Shown: positions 9,726 through 19,837 of the stretch, one piece after another
Position numbering within the stretch: position 1 is the stretch's first letter
Layout: each line of letters opens with the position of its first letter
Origin: an uncultured Burkholderiales bacterium
Lineage (GTDB): Bacteria; Pseudomonadota; Gammaproteobacteria; Burkholderiales; Burkholderiaceae_C
Reading direction: 5' to 3'
DNA: 64,000 bases
Assembly: GCA_943908475.1 (NCBI GenBank)
Contig: CALTTG010000011.1
Span: 1 to 64,000 of the forward strand
The notes under the pieces: model-generated
What the model saw: only the letters and a program-made list of their open reading frames with translations
What the model was told of the DNA's origin: nothing
Database searches by the model: none
Translations under genes and position numbers: made by a program

Positions 9726-9815
9726 GTCAGAGGCTCCGGTCAAGAAGCGGCATCATCCCACGAGCCGGCCACGGGGACGGCGCCTGCGCCCCTCACCTGT
9801 GTACACTGCCCGCCA

Positions 9816-10796
9816 ATGGACATCCTGCTCGCGCCCATGGAGGGCCTGCTGGACTGCTCGCTCCGAGATGCCCTGACCCGCGTCGGCGGCATTTCGCGCT
9901 GTGTCTCCGAATTCATCCGAATCACCGACACCCTGCTGCCCGAGCGAGCCTTCAAGCGCATCGTGCCTGAACTCAACCACGGCGGCCTGACCCCGGCCGG
10001 CGTGCCGGTGCGCGCCCAGTTACTGGGCTCCGACCCCCTTTGCCTGGCCGACAACGCCGCCCGATTGGCCAGCCTGGGCCCGGCCGGCATCGATTTGAAT
10101 TTTGGATGCCCGGCCAAAGTCGTGAACCGCCACGGCGGCGGCGCATCGCTGTTGCAGACACCAGACCTGATGCACGACATCGTGCGGGCCGTGCGCGAGG
10201 CCGTGCCCCCCGAGATGCCCGTGTCGGCCAAGATGCGGCTGGGCTTTCACGACGACACGCTGGCCGAGACCTGCGCCCAAGCCATTGAAGCGGGCGGCGC
10301 CTGTGAACTGGTGGTGCACGCACGCACCCGTGCCCATGGCTACAAGCCCCCCGCGTATTGGTCGCGCATCGCCGATGTCCGGCAGGCCGTGAAGTTGCCG
10401 GTGATCGCCAACGGCGAAATCTGGACCGTGGCCGACGCCCGGCAATGTCTGGCGGAAAGCGGCTGCGATGCGCTGATGCTGGGGCGGGGCATGGTGGCCG
10501 ACCCGGGTCTGGCGCTGGCCATCGTGGCCGACCAACTCGACCCCAGCGGGCCACCACGCCCCGATGCACCGGGCGTGCCCTGGACCGACATCCCGCCGCT
10601 GCTGCAGCTGTACTGGACGCTCATTGCCACCCACGTGATCCCCAAGTACCGATCAGGCCGCATCAAGCAGTGGCTCAACCACCTCCGCCGCCGACATCCA
10701 CAAGCGCAAGAGGCGTACATGGCGTGCCGCACGCTCTCGGACAGCCGCGAGGTTGAGGCCTGGCTGGCCACGCTGGCGTCACCCCGCCATCCCTGA
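9816..10796 (+). CDS. dusC: tRNA-dihydrouridine(16) synthase DusC
   Basis: Flavin-dependent enzyme that reduces uridine to dihydrouridine in tRNA; the DusC subfamily modifies U16. 326 residues. The start MDILLAPMEGLLD is typical of DusC, the catalytic cysteine lies in NFGCPAK (C98), and GGGASLL and VHARTRAHGYKPPAYW follow. GDALMLGRG-like residues (CDALMLGRGMVADPGL) bind the flavin phosphate. Divergent from the P450 gene, with 90 bases between. Confidence 0.92.
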   Translation: MDILLAPMEGLLDCSLRDALTRVGGISRCVSEFIRITDTLLPERAFKRIVPELNHGGLTPAGVPVRAQLLGSDPLCLADNAARLASLGPAGIDLNFGCPAKVVNRHGGGASLLQTPDLMHDIVRAVREAVPPEMPVSAKMRLGFHDDTLAETCAQAIEAGGACELVVHARTRAHGYKPPAYWSRIADVRQAVKLPVIANGEIWTVADARQCLAESGCDALMLGRGMVADPGLALAIVADQLDPSGPPRPDAPGVPWTDIPPLLQLYWTLIATHVIPKYRSGRIKQWLNHLRRRHPQAQEAYMACRTLSDSREVEAWLATLASPRHP

Positions 10797-10872
10797 GCAT
10801 CCCTCGCGCACGCGAGGACCGGGGTGCCTTACCATCGGAGCCTCCCCCCGGTTCCCAGAAAGTCCCTGCCAG

Positions 10873-11868
10873 ATGCCCATCCAGTGGTTCCCAGGTCACA
10901 TGAATGTGACCAAGAAGGCCATCATCGAGCGAATCAAGGACATCGACGTCGTCATTGAACTGCTCGATGCCCGCCTGCCTGGCTCCAGTGCCAACCCCAT
11001 GCTCGAGCAACTCACCGGGCACCGGCTGCGCCTGAAGGTGCTCAACAAGCAGGACCTGGCCGACGCCACCCGCACCGACGCCTGGCTGGCGCACTACAAC
11101 GCCCAGACCGACACCCGCGCCATTGCGCTGGATGCCAGCGACACCGCGCCCGCTCAGCGCCTGATCAAGGCGTGCCGCGAATTGGCGCCCCATCGCGGGG
11201 GCATGGACAAACCCCTGCGGGTGATGATTTGCGGCATCCCCAACGTGGGCAAGTCCACGCTGATGAACACGCTGATTGGTCGCAAAGCGGCCAAGACGGG
11301 CGACGAAGCTGGCATCACCCGCATCGAGCAGCGCATCAACCTCGCCAGCGACTTCTACCTCTTCGACACCCCCGGCATGCTGTGGCCGAAAATCATCGTC
11401 GACAAGGCGGGCTACCACCTGGCCGCCAGTGGCGCCGTGGGCCGCAACGCCTACGATGACGAAGAAGTCGCGCTGGAGCTGCTTCAAACCCTCAAAGGCC
11501 CCTACGCCCCCCTGCTGGCAGCCCGCTACAAGCTGGAGACCCCCGACGCCCTGCCCTCGCTGCACGATGAGGTGCTGCTGGAAATGATCGGCCGCAAAAG
11601 GGGCGCCGTCATCAGTGGTGGTCGGGTGAACATGACCAAGGCCGCCGAGGTGGTGCTCAACGACTTCAGGGCCGCCCACCTGGGGCGCATCACCCTGGAG
11701 ACCCCTGAAGAGTTTGGCGCCTGGCTGGCCGAGGGTCTGGCCAAGGAAGAGGCGCTGCAGAAAGCCCGCGAGGCCAAACTGCTGGCCAAGAAGGGCAAGC
11801 GCCGTGCCCAGCCGGAAGACTGGGAAGCCCCCGACGCCACGGACGAGCCCGACTCAAACGGAGGTTGA
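10873..11868 (+). CDS. ylqF: Ribosome biogenesis GTPase YlqF/RbgA
   Basis: 331-residue circularly permuted GTPase involved in late assembly of the 50S subunit. The motifs occur in permuted order: G4 NKQD (58-61), then G1 GIPNVGKST (121-129), then G3 DTPG (165-168). It begins MPIQWFPGHM, a hallmark of the family. The C-terminal region is charged and includes a Lys-rich stretch (AKKGKRR). It follows dusC by 76 bases. Its final 15 bases overlap the end of the convergent chemoreceptor gene. Confidence 0.94.
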   Translation: MPIQWFPGHMNVTKKAIIERIKDIDVVIELLDARLPGSSANPMLEQLTGHRLRLKVLNKQDLADATRTDAWLAHYNAQTDTRAIALDASDTAPAQRLIKACRELAPHRGGMDKPLRVMICGIPNVGKSTLMNTLIGRKAAKTGDEAGITRIEQRINLASDFYLFDTPGMLWPKIIVDKAGYHLAASGAVGRNAYDDEEVALELLQTLKGPYAPLLAARYKLETPDALPSLHDEVLLEMIGRKRGAVISGGRVNMTKAAEVVLNDFRAAHLGRITLETPEEFGAWLAEGLAKEEALQKAREAKLLAKKGKRRAQPEDWEAPDATDEPDSNGG

Positions 11869-13398
11869 CAACCGGAAGGCTTGCACCGATGTCATCAAGT
11901 GGGCCGATTGAATGCGAAGGCTCTCGGCTGCGGCCGCAGACTGCTCGACCAGGGCGGCATTCTGCTGGGTCACCCCGTCCAGTTGGCCCACCGCCGCACT
12001 GACCTGCGCGATGCCCGTCGACTGCGCCTGGGTCGACGCGGTGATCTCTTCGATCAACTCTGACACCCGCTTGACCTGGGTCACGATCTCGCCCATGGTC
12101 TGTCCCGCTTGCGTGACCTGACCTGCACCGGTGTCCACCTTGTCGACGCTGTCGTGGATCAATTGACGGATTTCTCGGGCCGCCTCACCGCTGCGCTGCG
12201 CCAGGCTGCGCACCTCGCTGGCCACAACCGCAAAGCCACGGCCTTGCTCGCCTGCGCGGGCGGCCTCCACCGCCGCATTGAGGGCCAAGATGTTGGTCTG
12301 AAAAGCGATCCCGTCGATCACGCCAATGATGTCGGAGATCTTGTGGCTCGAGCTTGAAATCTGGGTCATGGTGCCGATGACTTCCTCCACCAGCACGCCC
12401 CCTTGGGTGGCCACCTCACGGGCGCGACGGGCCAGCTCATTGGCCTGCTGCGCCGACTCGGCGTTGTGGTTGACGCTGCTGCTCAGTTGCGCCATGGAGG
12501 CCGCGGTCTGCTGCAAGCTGCTGGCCTGGGTTTCGGTGCGTTGGCTCAGGTCGGCATTGCCCAACGAGATCTCAGCCGCCCCCGTGGCCATGGACTCTCC
12601 GGCCGTGCGAACGCCACCCACCAAGGTTGCCAGTTGATCGTTCATGTCGCGCAAGGCCGACATGAGCTGGCCGAGTTCATCCTGACTGCGAACCTCGATG
12701 CGAGAGGTCAGGTCACCCGAGGCCACCCGGCGAGCGACCGCCATGGCCTCCCCGATGGGGGACAAGATGGCCCGGGACAAGGCATGGCCACAAGTCAAGC
12801 CGATCAAGGCCGCCAATCCTGTCACACCCACAATGATCCACATGGCCTGCGAGGCGACCGAGCGATGCGACGCATCATCGGACAGCGAGCGGCTCTCCAG
12901 TAGCTCCCCCAGGTTCGCCATTCGATCCTCGAGCCCCACATAGCTGCGGTGAAACTCCGGCATCAGGCGCACGGCTTCCTCCGGGCGATTCAACGCCAAA
13001 TCCATCATCGTGCGCGATGTGGCCAAGTAGGCCTGCAAGGTCGGCCAAACGTCGCCCAAGGCCCGGTGAACATCGGCGTCCAGATCTTGGGCCTGAAGCG
13101 CTTTCATGGATTGCTCGAAGTCGACGGCATGGGCATTGAACTCATCGAGCAGGCTCTTTTTTTGCGTCTCGTCGTTGAGCAAGCCGGCGACCAAGGCCTG
13201 CATCACATCCCCGCGAACGGCGTCATGCATCATGTCCGATTGCATCTGCAAGCGCAGCGCCGAGGTGGTCAATGCCATGTGACTGGATGCCTCGCCCAAG
13301 CGCTGCGTGGACATCCACCCCACCAGGCCCACCACCACCACGAACACCACGCCGATCAGGCTCAGTCCCTGCAGTTTTCGCTGGATGCTCAGTTTCAT
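11854..13398 (-). CDS. Methyl-accepting chemotaxis protein (chemoreceptor 1)
   Basis: 514-residue Tsr-like receptor. TM1 is at about 11-29, followed by a helical periplasmic domain of about 155 residues that looks like a four-helix bundle, TM2 at about 186-206, HAMP at about 208-260, and a cytoplasmic coiled coil with the kinase-control tip ([19 protein letters not shown], continuing with the [15 protein letters not shown] region). There is no C-terminal NWETF-type pentapeptide for CheR/CheB tethering. AGGAGG lies just before the ATG at 13398. A GCCGATAA sigma-28 minus-10 box is about 90 bases upstream. Ligand unknown. Confidence 0.93.
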   Translation of the reverse strand: MKLSIQRKLQGLSLIGVVFVVVVGLVGWMSTQRLGEASSHMALTTSALRLQMQSDMMHDAVRGDVMQALVAGLLNDETQKKSLLDEFNAHAVDFEQSMKALQAQDLDADVHRALGDVWPTLQAYLATSRTMMDLALNRPEEAVRLMPEFHRSYVGLEDRMANLGELLESRSLSDDASHRSVASQAMWIIVGVTGLAALIGLTCGHALSRAILSPIGEAMAVARRVASGDLTSRIEVRSQDELGQLMSALRDMNDQLATLVGGVRTAGESMATGAAEISLGNADLSQRTETQASSLQQTAASMAQLSSSVNHNAESAQQANELARRAREVATQGGVLVEEVIGTMTQISSSSHKISDIIGVIDGIAFQTNILALNAAVEAARAGEQGRGFAVVASEVRSLAQRSGEAAREIRQLIHDSVDKVDTGAGQVTQAGQTMGEIVTQVKRVSELIEEITASTQAQSTGIAQVSAAVGQLDGVTQQNAALVEQSAAAAESLRIQSAHLMTSVQAFRLSTSV

Positions 13399-13487
13399 CG
13401 AATCACCTCCTGGCGTGCACCGATGCATCCAGCCACGCCGCGGCGGCTTGGTGGCGTCAGGTGCACGACCAACGCCTTGTCTGGTCG

Positions 13488-13514
13488 TTATCGGCCGATT
13501 CACACACAGGCTAA
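13488..13514 (-). promoter_or_regulatory. Candidate sigma-28 promoter of chemoreceptor 1
   Basis: Reading the minus strand, GCCGATAA (13495 down to 13488) matches the FliA minus-10 consensus exactly. The minus-35 candidate TTAGCCTG, 11 bases upstream, is a poor match. It is supported mainly by the exact minus-10 box and by its recurrence before two other chemoreceptor genes and a GGDEF-EAL gene in this window. Confidence 0.55.
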
Positions 13515-13589
13515 GCGCCTGGACGTGAAGGATGCACGAGTGAACGCGTCGACGGGGCCACAATGTGGCATGCGCCCTTCCAACGCACC

Positions 13590-15563
13590 ATGACCGACAT
13601 CGTCTTTCAGCCCCGACACTTTCACCCCACCGACGAACAGCGGGCCATTCAGCTCGAACGACGTCGCCATGTGGTGATCGAGGCCAATGCCGGTGCGGCC
13701 AAGACCACCACCCTCGCCCTTCGCCTGGCGCAGGCGCTGGCCCGTGGCGCCGACCCCCATCGCATCCTCGCGCTGACCTACACCGAGGCGGCGGTGGTGG
13801 CCTTGCAGCAGGCGCTGGCCCACCTCGGCGTGCCTGCCGCCACGCGACACGCCTTGCGCATCGAAACCTTCGACGCGTTCTGTCGCGACTGCCTGCAACG
13901 CATCGAAGGGCCCGGGGTGACCTGGATGCCCTCGCCCGAATTGCTCAAACCCCATGTGCTGCTGGCCATCGAGCGGGTGCTGGACAACCCCGACGAGCGC
14001 CACCGCGACGAGTTCGCCGTGCAAGGGTCGGGCGAAGGCAGCGTGGAGGGCTTGCTGGCGGCGTTTCACCACCTCAAAGGCACCCTGCTGCTCACCCTGG
14101 AGGCGGCGGACCAACGCATGACCCCGTCGCTGGCCCAATCGTTGGGACATGATTACCTGACCCTGAGGGTGTTCAGCCGCTACGAGCAACTGCGTCGGGG
14201 GGGGCACCCTGATCGGTACGCGTTCCGCGCCCCACACGACGCCACCCATGACCTGGCACGCATGTTGTTGACCGACGACGATGGCCTGTCGGCGGACCCC
14301 CACCCGCTGGCGCAGGGCCTGAACCTGGTGCTGGTCGATGAAATGCACGACACGAACCGGGCCATGTTCACCGTGTTGCAACACCTGCTCCAACGCAACC
14401 CCGCCGCGTTCGTGGGCGTGGGCGACCGCGACCAGGTGATCCATGCCGTCTCAGGGGCTGACGCGCGGTTCATGGGTGAATGGTTCGACCAGGAAATCGC
14501 CGTGCCCCATCGGCCTCGCCTCTCGGCCACCTGGCGCTTCGGTCCTCAACTGGCCCGGCTCGTCGCACGGCTGGCCGGCAAATCCTGTCAGGCCGGCGAC
14601 ACCACCGACACCACGGTGCAGTGCCTGGCCCTGGACGAACCCGAAACCAGCTGGCATGTCCTGGAATGCGTGCCCGGCCGGGCCGGTGCGCGACACGTGG
14701 CGGCCAGCCGCCCTGCCGAGCTGGCGGTGCTGCTGCGCCACCCGCATCAATCGGTGATGCTGGAAACCTTGCTGCTGAGCAAAGGGGTGAGTTACCGCAC
14801 CTTGGGCTTCGACACCTTTTTGGCCCGGCCAGAGATCTTGCTGATTCGGGCACTGATGGCCCACGCCTTTGATCAACTGGCCGACACCGTTCAGCCCGAA
14901 CACCGGGTGCGAATGCTCGAAGCCTTGCTGCTGTTCACAGGCGCCCACGTCGACACCGGCAGCGACGACCTGCCCGGTAGCCCCGCCCACCGGCAACTCA
15001 CACAACAAGCGCTCCAAGAGGTGTCGCAGCACCCCCACATGCTTCGCCTGTTCATGGACAACCAGGTGCTGAGGAACGCCGATCGCCGCGTGCGGCAACA
15101 CGTGCACGACACCCTGGCCCTGATCGAGACCGGTCGCATCGATGCCCTTCGGCAGGGTTTGAGCCAGGCACTGGCACCCCGCTGGCTGGCGGCTCGCGTG
15201 ATGGTGCGGGCCCAGGACATCGACCAGGTGAGCCGTCATCTGGACAGCCTCATGCAAGCCGCCCTGCAGTTCGACGACCTGCCCTCGCTGATGCGTGGAC
15301 TCAACCGCTTCGAACACCTTCATCGGGGACAGCGCCAGGCCGATGGTCTGCTGCTGGCCACCATCGAAGCCAGCAAGGGCCTGGAGTTTGAGCACGTGAT
15401 CATGCCGGGGCTGAACCGGGGCGAGTTTGGCGCCGGCGCCCTGCACAGCGACAACCGCAACCTGTTTTATGTGGGCATGACGCGTGCTCGGCGCGCGCTG
15501 ACCCTCATCCACCATCCCGAACGCCCGACAAGATTTCTGCAAGACGCCGGGATCTTGGCCTGA
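13590..15563 (+). CDS. UvrD/Rep-like superfamily 1 helicase
   Basis: 657-residue SF1A helicase-like protein. The phosphate-binding loop is ANAGAAKTTT (residues 32-41), followed by ILALTYTEAAV (motif Ia region), a Walker B variant VDEMHDTN, SATWRFGPQ, and C-terminal IEASKGLEFEHVI (motif V region) and FYVGMTRARRAL (motif VI). Such proteins unwind DNA in repair or replication restart. It is shorter than UvrD (about 720), the usual GSGKT and VDEAQD signatures are altered, and its role is not assigned. The ATG at 13590 is chosen; one at 13563 is also possible. Divergent from chemoreceptor 1. Confidence 0.82.
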   Translation: MTDIVFQPRHFHPTDEQRAIQLERRRHVVIEANAGAAKTTTLALRLAQALARGADPHRILALTYTEAAVVALQQALAHLGVPAATRHALRIETFDAFCRDCLQRIEGPGVTWMPSPELLKPHVLLAIERVLDNPDERHRDEFAVQGSGEGSVEGLLAAFHHLKGTLLLTLEAADQRMTPSLAQSLGHDYLTLRVFSRYEQLRRGGHPDRYAFRAPHDATHDLARMLLTDDDGLSADPHPLAQGLNLVLVDEMHDTNRAMFTVLQHLLQRNPAAFVGVGDRDQVIHAVSGADARFMGEWFDQEIAVPHRPRLSATWRFGPQLARLVARLAGKSCQAGDTTDTTVQCLALDEPETSWHVLECVPGRAGARHVAASRPAELAVLLRHPHQSVMLETLLLSKGVSYRTLGFDTFLARPEILLIRALMAHAFDQLADTVQPEHRVRMLEALLLFTGAHVDTGSDDLPGSPAHRQLTQQALQEVSQHPHMLRLFMDNQVLRNADRRVRQHVHDTLALIETGRIDALRQGLSQALAPRWLAARVMVRAQDIDQVSRHLDSLMQAALQFDDLPSLMRGLNRFEHLHRGQRQADGLLLATIEASKGLEFEHVIMPGLNRGEFGAGALHSDNRNLFYVGMTRARRALTLIHHPERPTRFLQDAGILA

Positions 15564-15620
15564 TTGGCCGGACAATCAAGGCGCCCCCACCATCTGCCTG
15601 CGTTGGCAGGCCCTCCCGAC

Positions 15621-17048
15621 ATGGCCATTTCCCAAGACCACATCAGCATGGCGCTGTTCTGCGACTTTGAAAACGTCGCACTCGGCGTTCGCGACGCGAA
15701 CTACGACAAGTTCGACATCAAGAAAGTGCTCGAGCGCCTGCTGCTCAAAGGCAGCATCGTGGTCAAGAAGTCCTACTGCGACTGGGAGCGCTACAAGGGC
15801 TTCAAGGCGGCCATGCACGAGGCCAACTTCGAGCTGATCGAGATCCCGCACGTGCGCCAGTCGGGCAAGAACTCGGCCGACATCCGGCTGGTGGTCGACG
15901 CGCTGGACCTGTGCTACACCAAGAGTCACGTCAACACCTTCGTGATCATTTCGGGTGATTCCGATTTTTCGCCCCTGGTCTCCAAGCTGCGCGAGAACGC
16001 CAAGCACGTGATCGGCGTGGGTGTGAAGCAGTCAACCTCGGACCTGCTGATCGCCAACTGCGACGAATTCATCTTCTACGACGACCTGGTGCGAGAAAGC
16101 CAGCGTCAGGCCCGACGCGACGGCCGCGACAACCGCGACGGCGCGCCTCAGCCACGCCGCAGCCCGGAAGAAGAAAAACGCCGCCGTGAAGAAATGGACG
16201 CGCGCCGCGCCAAGGGCGTGGCCATGGCGTTCGAGACCTACGAAGCGCTGGTGACCGACCGCGACGACGGCGGCAAGATCTGGGCGTCGGTGCTCAAAGA
16301 AGCGCTGAAGCGCCGCAATCCGGGCTTCAACGAAAACTACTATGGCTTCAAGACCTTCGGCAACCTGCTGGAGGAGGCTCAGAGCCAAGGCCTGTTGAGC
16401 TTTGGCCGTGATGAGAAATCGGGAGCCTACGTCTCTCGCGGCACGGGCGCGCGTGCCGACGGCGCGGTGGCCCTGCCGCTGGCGGAGACCCCGACCGACG
16501 CCTTGCCTGCGGTCCAACCGACACCCAGCCCGGCCACCAGCCCTGCCGCCAGCGAAGCGCCCACGACGGGAGGCACCAGTGATGAGCGTCGCCGCAGCCG
16601 TGGCGGACGCGGCCATCGCCGGGGTCGCCACGAGAGCGCCCCTGAAACCTCCGTGCACGCGGCACCAGAATCTGCGGTCGAGGCCGAACCCTGGTACGAA
16701 CCCACCGAGCCAGACGAGGGGCGTCCTGCGGCGGCCCCAGAACCCGCCATGAAGGCCGATGCCACCGACGCGCAGCCCGAGGCGGGCGCAGCGTCGTCCG
16801 CACCGCGTTCGTCGCGGTCAGGCCGCAATTCACGCACCCGGGCCAAAGCGCCGAAGGGTGCAGACGGCAGCACCCAGCCGACGGCGACCCCGGAGGCCCC
16901 AGTGGTCGCGGCCATGGTGGAAGCTTCGGTCAAGGAAGCACCTGCCAGTGAGGCAGCCAGCGGCCAGCCCAAGCGCAGCCGACCGGCACGCAAGACGGCC
17001 GCCAAGAAGGCCCCGCGTCAAAAGGTGGCTGGCGACGCGGCCACCTGA
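15621..17048 (+). CDS. NYN domain ribonuclease-like protein with OST-HTH/LOTUS domain
   Basis: 475-residue protein in three parts. Residues 8-160 form a NYN (PIN-like) nuclease domain with conserved acidic residues in [19 protein letters not shown] and [11 protein letters not shown]. Residues about 205-280 look like an OST-HTH/LOTUS RNA-binding domain ([43 protein letters not shown]). The rest, about 190 residues, is an Ala/Pro/Glu-rich disordered tail ending in a basic [11 protein letters not shown] segment. NYN plus OST-HTH proteins are thought to act on RNA; target unknown. The ATG at 15621 is used. The gene ends 31 bases inside the convergent chemoreceptor 2 gene. Confidence 0.88.
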   Translation: MAISQDHISMALFCDFENVALGVRDANYDKFDIKKVLERLLLKGSIVVKKSYCDWERYKGFKAAMHEANFELIEIPHVRQSGKNSADIRLVVDALDLCYTKSHVNTFVIISGDSDFSPLVSKLRENAKHVIGVGVKQSTSDLLIANCDEFIFYDDLVRESQRQARRDGRDNRDGAPQPRRSPEEEKRRREEMDARRAKGVAMAFETYEALVTDRDDGGKIWASVLKEALKRRNPGFNENYYGFKTFGNLLEEAQSQGLLSFGRDEKSGAYVSRGTGARADGAVALPLAETPTDALPAVQPTPSPATSPAASEAPTTGGTSDERRRSRGGRGHRRGRHESAPETSVHAAPESAVEAEPWYEPTEPDEGRPAAAPEPAMKADATDAQPEAGAASSAPRSSRSGRNSRTRAKAPKGADGSTQPTATPEAPVVAAMVEASVKEAPASEAASGQPKRSRPARKTAAKKAPRQKVAGDAAT

Positions 17049-18580
17049 AAGGCCCCCACCGCCGTGAGCATGTGACCTGCCTGGTTCCTCAAGCTCTCGG
17101 CGGCTGCCGCACTTTGCTCAACCAGTGCGGCGTTCTGCTGAGTGACCTGCTCCATCTCGGTCACAGCCTGCCCCACTTGCTGAACACCTTGGCTTTGCGC
17201 CTGGCTGGAGGCCGAGATCTCGGCGACGATGTCGGCCACGCGACGAATGGCCTCCACGGTACCGGCCATGGTCTGCCCCGCTTCGTCCACGAGTTGCGTG
17301 CCCCGTTCGACCTGCTCGACGCTGCCCGTGATGAGGGTCTTGATCTCCCGTGCAGCCTCGGCGCTGCGCTGCGCCAAGCTGCGCACTTCACCGGCCACGA
17401 CTGCAAACCCACGGCCTTGCTCTCCGGCGCGAGCGGCTTCAACGGCCGCGTTCAGCGCCAAGATGTTGGTCTGGAAGGCGATGCCGTCGATCACGCTGAT
17501 GATGTCGCCGATCTGGCGGCTGCTGGCATGAATGCCCCGCATGCTGTCGACCACCTGCGCCACGACGTCTCCACCGCGAAGGGCCGCCTGCGAGGCGCCT
17601 GACGCCAGCTGATTGGCCTGATGGGCGCTGTCGGCGTTGTCGATCACCGCCGTGCTCAATGCCGTCATGTTCGACGTGGTGTGCTGCAAGGCGGCAGCCT
17701 GCCGTTCGGTGCGCTGGCTCAGGTCCTCGTTGCCCTGCGCGATCTGGTGGCTGGCCGTGGCCAGCGCAGCGGCGTTGTCTTTGACCGATTGCACCATGGT
17801 CGACAGCGCGCCTTGCAGCCGGGTCAGGGCCTCTCCCAGGGTTGTGAGCTCGTCGGAACCAGAGACCTCGATGCGCTGGCGCAAATCACCATCGGCCATG
17901 CGATGCAGTGAGCTGACCGACGCACTCAGGGGCTCCAGGATCGAGCGAATGGTGACCAAAAACAGCAGCACCGACAACAGCACGACCCCCACCAGCACGC
18001 TGCCCAGCAGCCAATGGCTGCGCGTCACCACCGCCTTGAACGCGGACAGGCTGCTGGTGGCGGCTTCGCTGGCCACTTTGACGGTGCCATCCACCCCACG
18101 GCGCTGAGCCAGGTACAAGGCGTCGATCGCGGCCAGTTCGGCCCGCACGGGCTCCACACCCGACGTCACCGCCTGATCCGTCAGGGCCTTGGCTTTGGCG
18201 ATCAGGGCTTCGGCACGCACATGCTGTTCACCCAGCAAACTGGCCTTCACCTCGGGCGGGGCAGCCCCTTCCTGGCGCCAGTAGGCCACCCGGTCGTTGT
18301 ATTCCTTGGTCAAACGGGCCACTTCGTCACGGGCGCGGTCGGGCGAAATTCGCCCTTCCACCAGTTGCGACATGACCAGCCGCATCTCGATCAGGTACAT
18401 CGGGGGTGGCAGGATGTCGGCCACTGCATCCTTGCTGAGGGCCACGTCCTCGCTGATGACGGTCAGCTTCAAGGCACTGGACGTGCCCGCCATCACGCAG
18501 ATGACCACTGCCAAAAGGTTGAAGGCCGCCAGACCCAAAAGCCGGGTCCGAAAACTGAACTGCCGGAGCCACGCCGTCAT
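17018..18580 (-). CDS. Methyl-accepting chemotaxis protein (chemoreceptor 2)
   Basis: 520-residue receptor with TM1 at about 13-32, a periplasmic helical domain of about 160 residues, TM2 ([19 protein letters not shown]), HAMP, and a long cytoplasmic signalling coiled coil with the conserved tip [19 protein letters not shown]. No C-terminal methylation-enzyme pentapeptide. The ATG at 18580 follows GGAGAG. A close match to the sigma-28 promoter lies about 70-95 bases upstream. The tail overlaps the end of the NYN gene by 31 bases, a pattern shared with chemoreceptor 1 and ylqF. Confidence 0.93.
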   Translation of the reverse strand: MTAWLRQFSFRTRLLGLAAFNLLAVVICVMAGTSSALKLTVISEDVALSKDAVADILPPPMYLIEMRLVMSQLVEGRISPDRARDEVARLTKEYNDRVAYWRQEGAAPPEVKASLLGEQHVRAEALIAKAKALTDQAVTSGVEPVRAELAAIDALYLAQRRGVDGTVKVASEAATSSLSAFKAVVTRSHWLLGSVLVGVVLLSVLLFLVTIRSILEPLSASVSSLHRMADGDLRQRIEVSGSDELTTLGEALTRLQGALSTMVQSVKDNAAALATASHQIAQGNEDLSQRTERQAAALQHTTSNMTALSTAVIDNADSAHQANQLASGASQAALRGGDVVAQVVDSMRGIHASSRQIGDIISVIDGIAFQTNILALNAAVEAARAGEQGRGFAVVAGEVRSLAQRSAEAAREIKTLITGSVEQVERGTQLVDEAGQTMAGTVEAIRRVADIVAEISASSQAQSQGVQQVGQAVTEMEQVTQQNAALVEQSAAAAESLRNQAGHMLTAVGAFQVAASPATF

Positions 18581-18647
18581 GATGCTCTCCAATGAGGCGA
18601 CATCTCGGAGCCGTCGCCTTGGCACAAGTTGAGAACGAAACAAGCGG

Positions 18648-18675
18648 TTATCGGCCTGTGAGCGCCTCAACTTGA
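18648..18675 (-). promoter_or_regulatory. Candidate sigma-28 promoter of chemoreceptor 2
   Basis: On the minus strand, TCAAGTTG (18675-18668), a 12-base spacer and GCCGATAA (18655-18648). The minus-10 is an exact match to the FliA consensus and the minus-35 begins TCAAG as in other beta/gammaproteobacterial FliA promoters. It sits just downstream of the flavoprotein gene that ends at 18684. Confidence 0.7.
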
Positions 18676-18683
18676 GCCAACGG

Positions 18684-19760
18684 TCAGCCCTGCAGGAGGC
18701 GCTCCGCCAAGTCGCAGCCGCTGAGCCAGGCGCCCTCGACCTTGCCGGCGCCCAGCCAGTCGCCACACAAGCCCAGCCGGCGGTGGGCATCCCAGCAGGC
18801 GCCTTGCTGCAAGGGCGGGTCGGTATCGGCATAGCGCCACCGGTGCGCCGAGCACTGCAAGGGAGCCAGCCCATCAGGCCCGTCACGCCCGTCGGGCACA
18901 CCCGCCTGGGCCAGCCAGCCGCGCCAGGCGGCCAGCAACCAGTCGATCACCTGCTCCGGGCTGTCCTCGATGTGCTGCTCGCTCCACTCGGCCGTGGCGT
19001 GCAGCAGCCACGTCTCACCCCCAGGCCGACCGGGCTTGCTGCTGTCTCGGGCCACCCAGCGCAAGGGCCCTTCGTTGACAAAGGCCGCATCGAAATCCAG
19101 CGGAATGGGCCGATCGTGCACCAGCATCAAGGCCCAACTGCCCCGCATGCGCGCATTGGTCGCCCAGTGGTGCAGCGTTTCGGAATGCGGCGCCACCAGG
19201 GGCTGCGCCTGGGGGGCCGGCACGGCGAGAACCACGGCGTCGAACGTGTCCGCCCATCGACCCTGCTCCAGCGTGTGCACCTGCCAACGCCCTCCCGGCA
19301 AGGGCACCAGTTCGGTCACGGTGTGCGACAGGTGCAAGGCCTCGGCCGCCAACAACGGCGCGGCCAGCCAGCCCGAAGGCGAGGTCATGCGAGGGGTGCC
19401 GACCCACCGCTGGGTCTCCCCCGTCACGTCGGTCATGCCCGATGCCGTGGGCCGTGGTCCCAGCACGGCCAGACGCGGCGTCCACAAGGCGGCCACACCG
19501 GCCTGCACCCAACGCTCCACCTCCGAACGAAAGGCTGGGTTTCGCGCCGTGAAATACTGAGCCCCGTGGTCGCACTGCCAGTCGGCCCCGCGCCGGGTGC
19601 TCATGCGTCCAGAGGGGCCTCGGCTTTTGTCGAACACGTGCACCTGCACACCGGCATGTCGCAAGGCGGTGGCACAGGCCAGACCGGCCAGACCGGCGCC
19701 CACCACCGCCACTCGGGCCAGGTCGACGGGGGCAGAACGGGGTGTCTTGTCAGGGGGCAT
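18684..19760 (-). CDS. Renalase-like FAD-dependent NAD(P)/amine oxidoreductase
   Basis: 358-residue flavoprotein. The N-terminal FAD-binding fold is [17 protein letters not shown] (about residue 18), followed by [15 protein letters not shown] and [11 protein letters not shown], which are typical of the bacterial renalase-like family that oxidises aberrant reduced nicotinamide isomers. The C-terminal FAD motif [20 protein letters not shown] closes the fold. True amine oxidase activity is unlikely but not excluded. A GTG at 19766 two codons upstream is an alternative start. No obvious operon partners. Confidence 0.82.
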   Translation of the reverse strand: MPPDKTPRSAPVDLARVAVVGAGLAGLACATALRHAGVQVHVFDKSRGPSGRMSTRRGADWQCDHGAQYFTARNPAFRSEVERWVQAGVAALWTPRLAVLGPRPTASGMTDVTGETQRWVGTPRMTSPSGWLAAPLLAAEALHLSHTVTELVPLPGGRWQVHTLEQGRWADTFDAVVLAVPAPQAQPLVAPHSETLHHWATNARMRGSWALMLVHDRPIPLDFDAAFVNEGPLRWVARDSSKPGRPGGETWLLHATAEWSEQHIEDSPEQVIDWLLAAWRGWLAQAGVPDGRDGPDGLAPLQCSAHRWRYADTDPPLQQGACWDAHRRLGLCGDWLGAGKVEGAWLSGCDLAERLLQG

Positions 19761-19837
19761 CGTCACGCTGAGGCTTTCTGAAAACCAGATGGGCCCCAGC
19801 CTAACAAATCAGGGCAGGACACACCGCCCTGGGGTCA

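Noticed and set aside
8409..9815. N-terminal extension of dusC through the P450 gene
   Set aside because: The dusC frame is open far upstream, but the family start MDILLAPMEG is at 9816 and the P450 is clear on the other strand.
10802..10817. CCTCGC/GCGAGG hairpin after dusC, considered as a terminator
   Set aside because: No T-run follows on either strand; could be a chance GC hairpin or rho-dependent structure.
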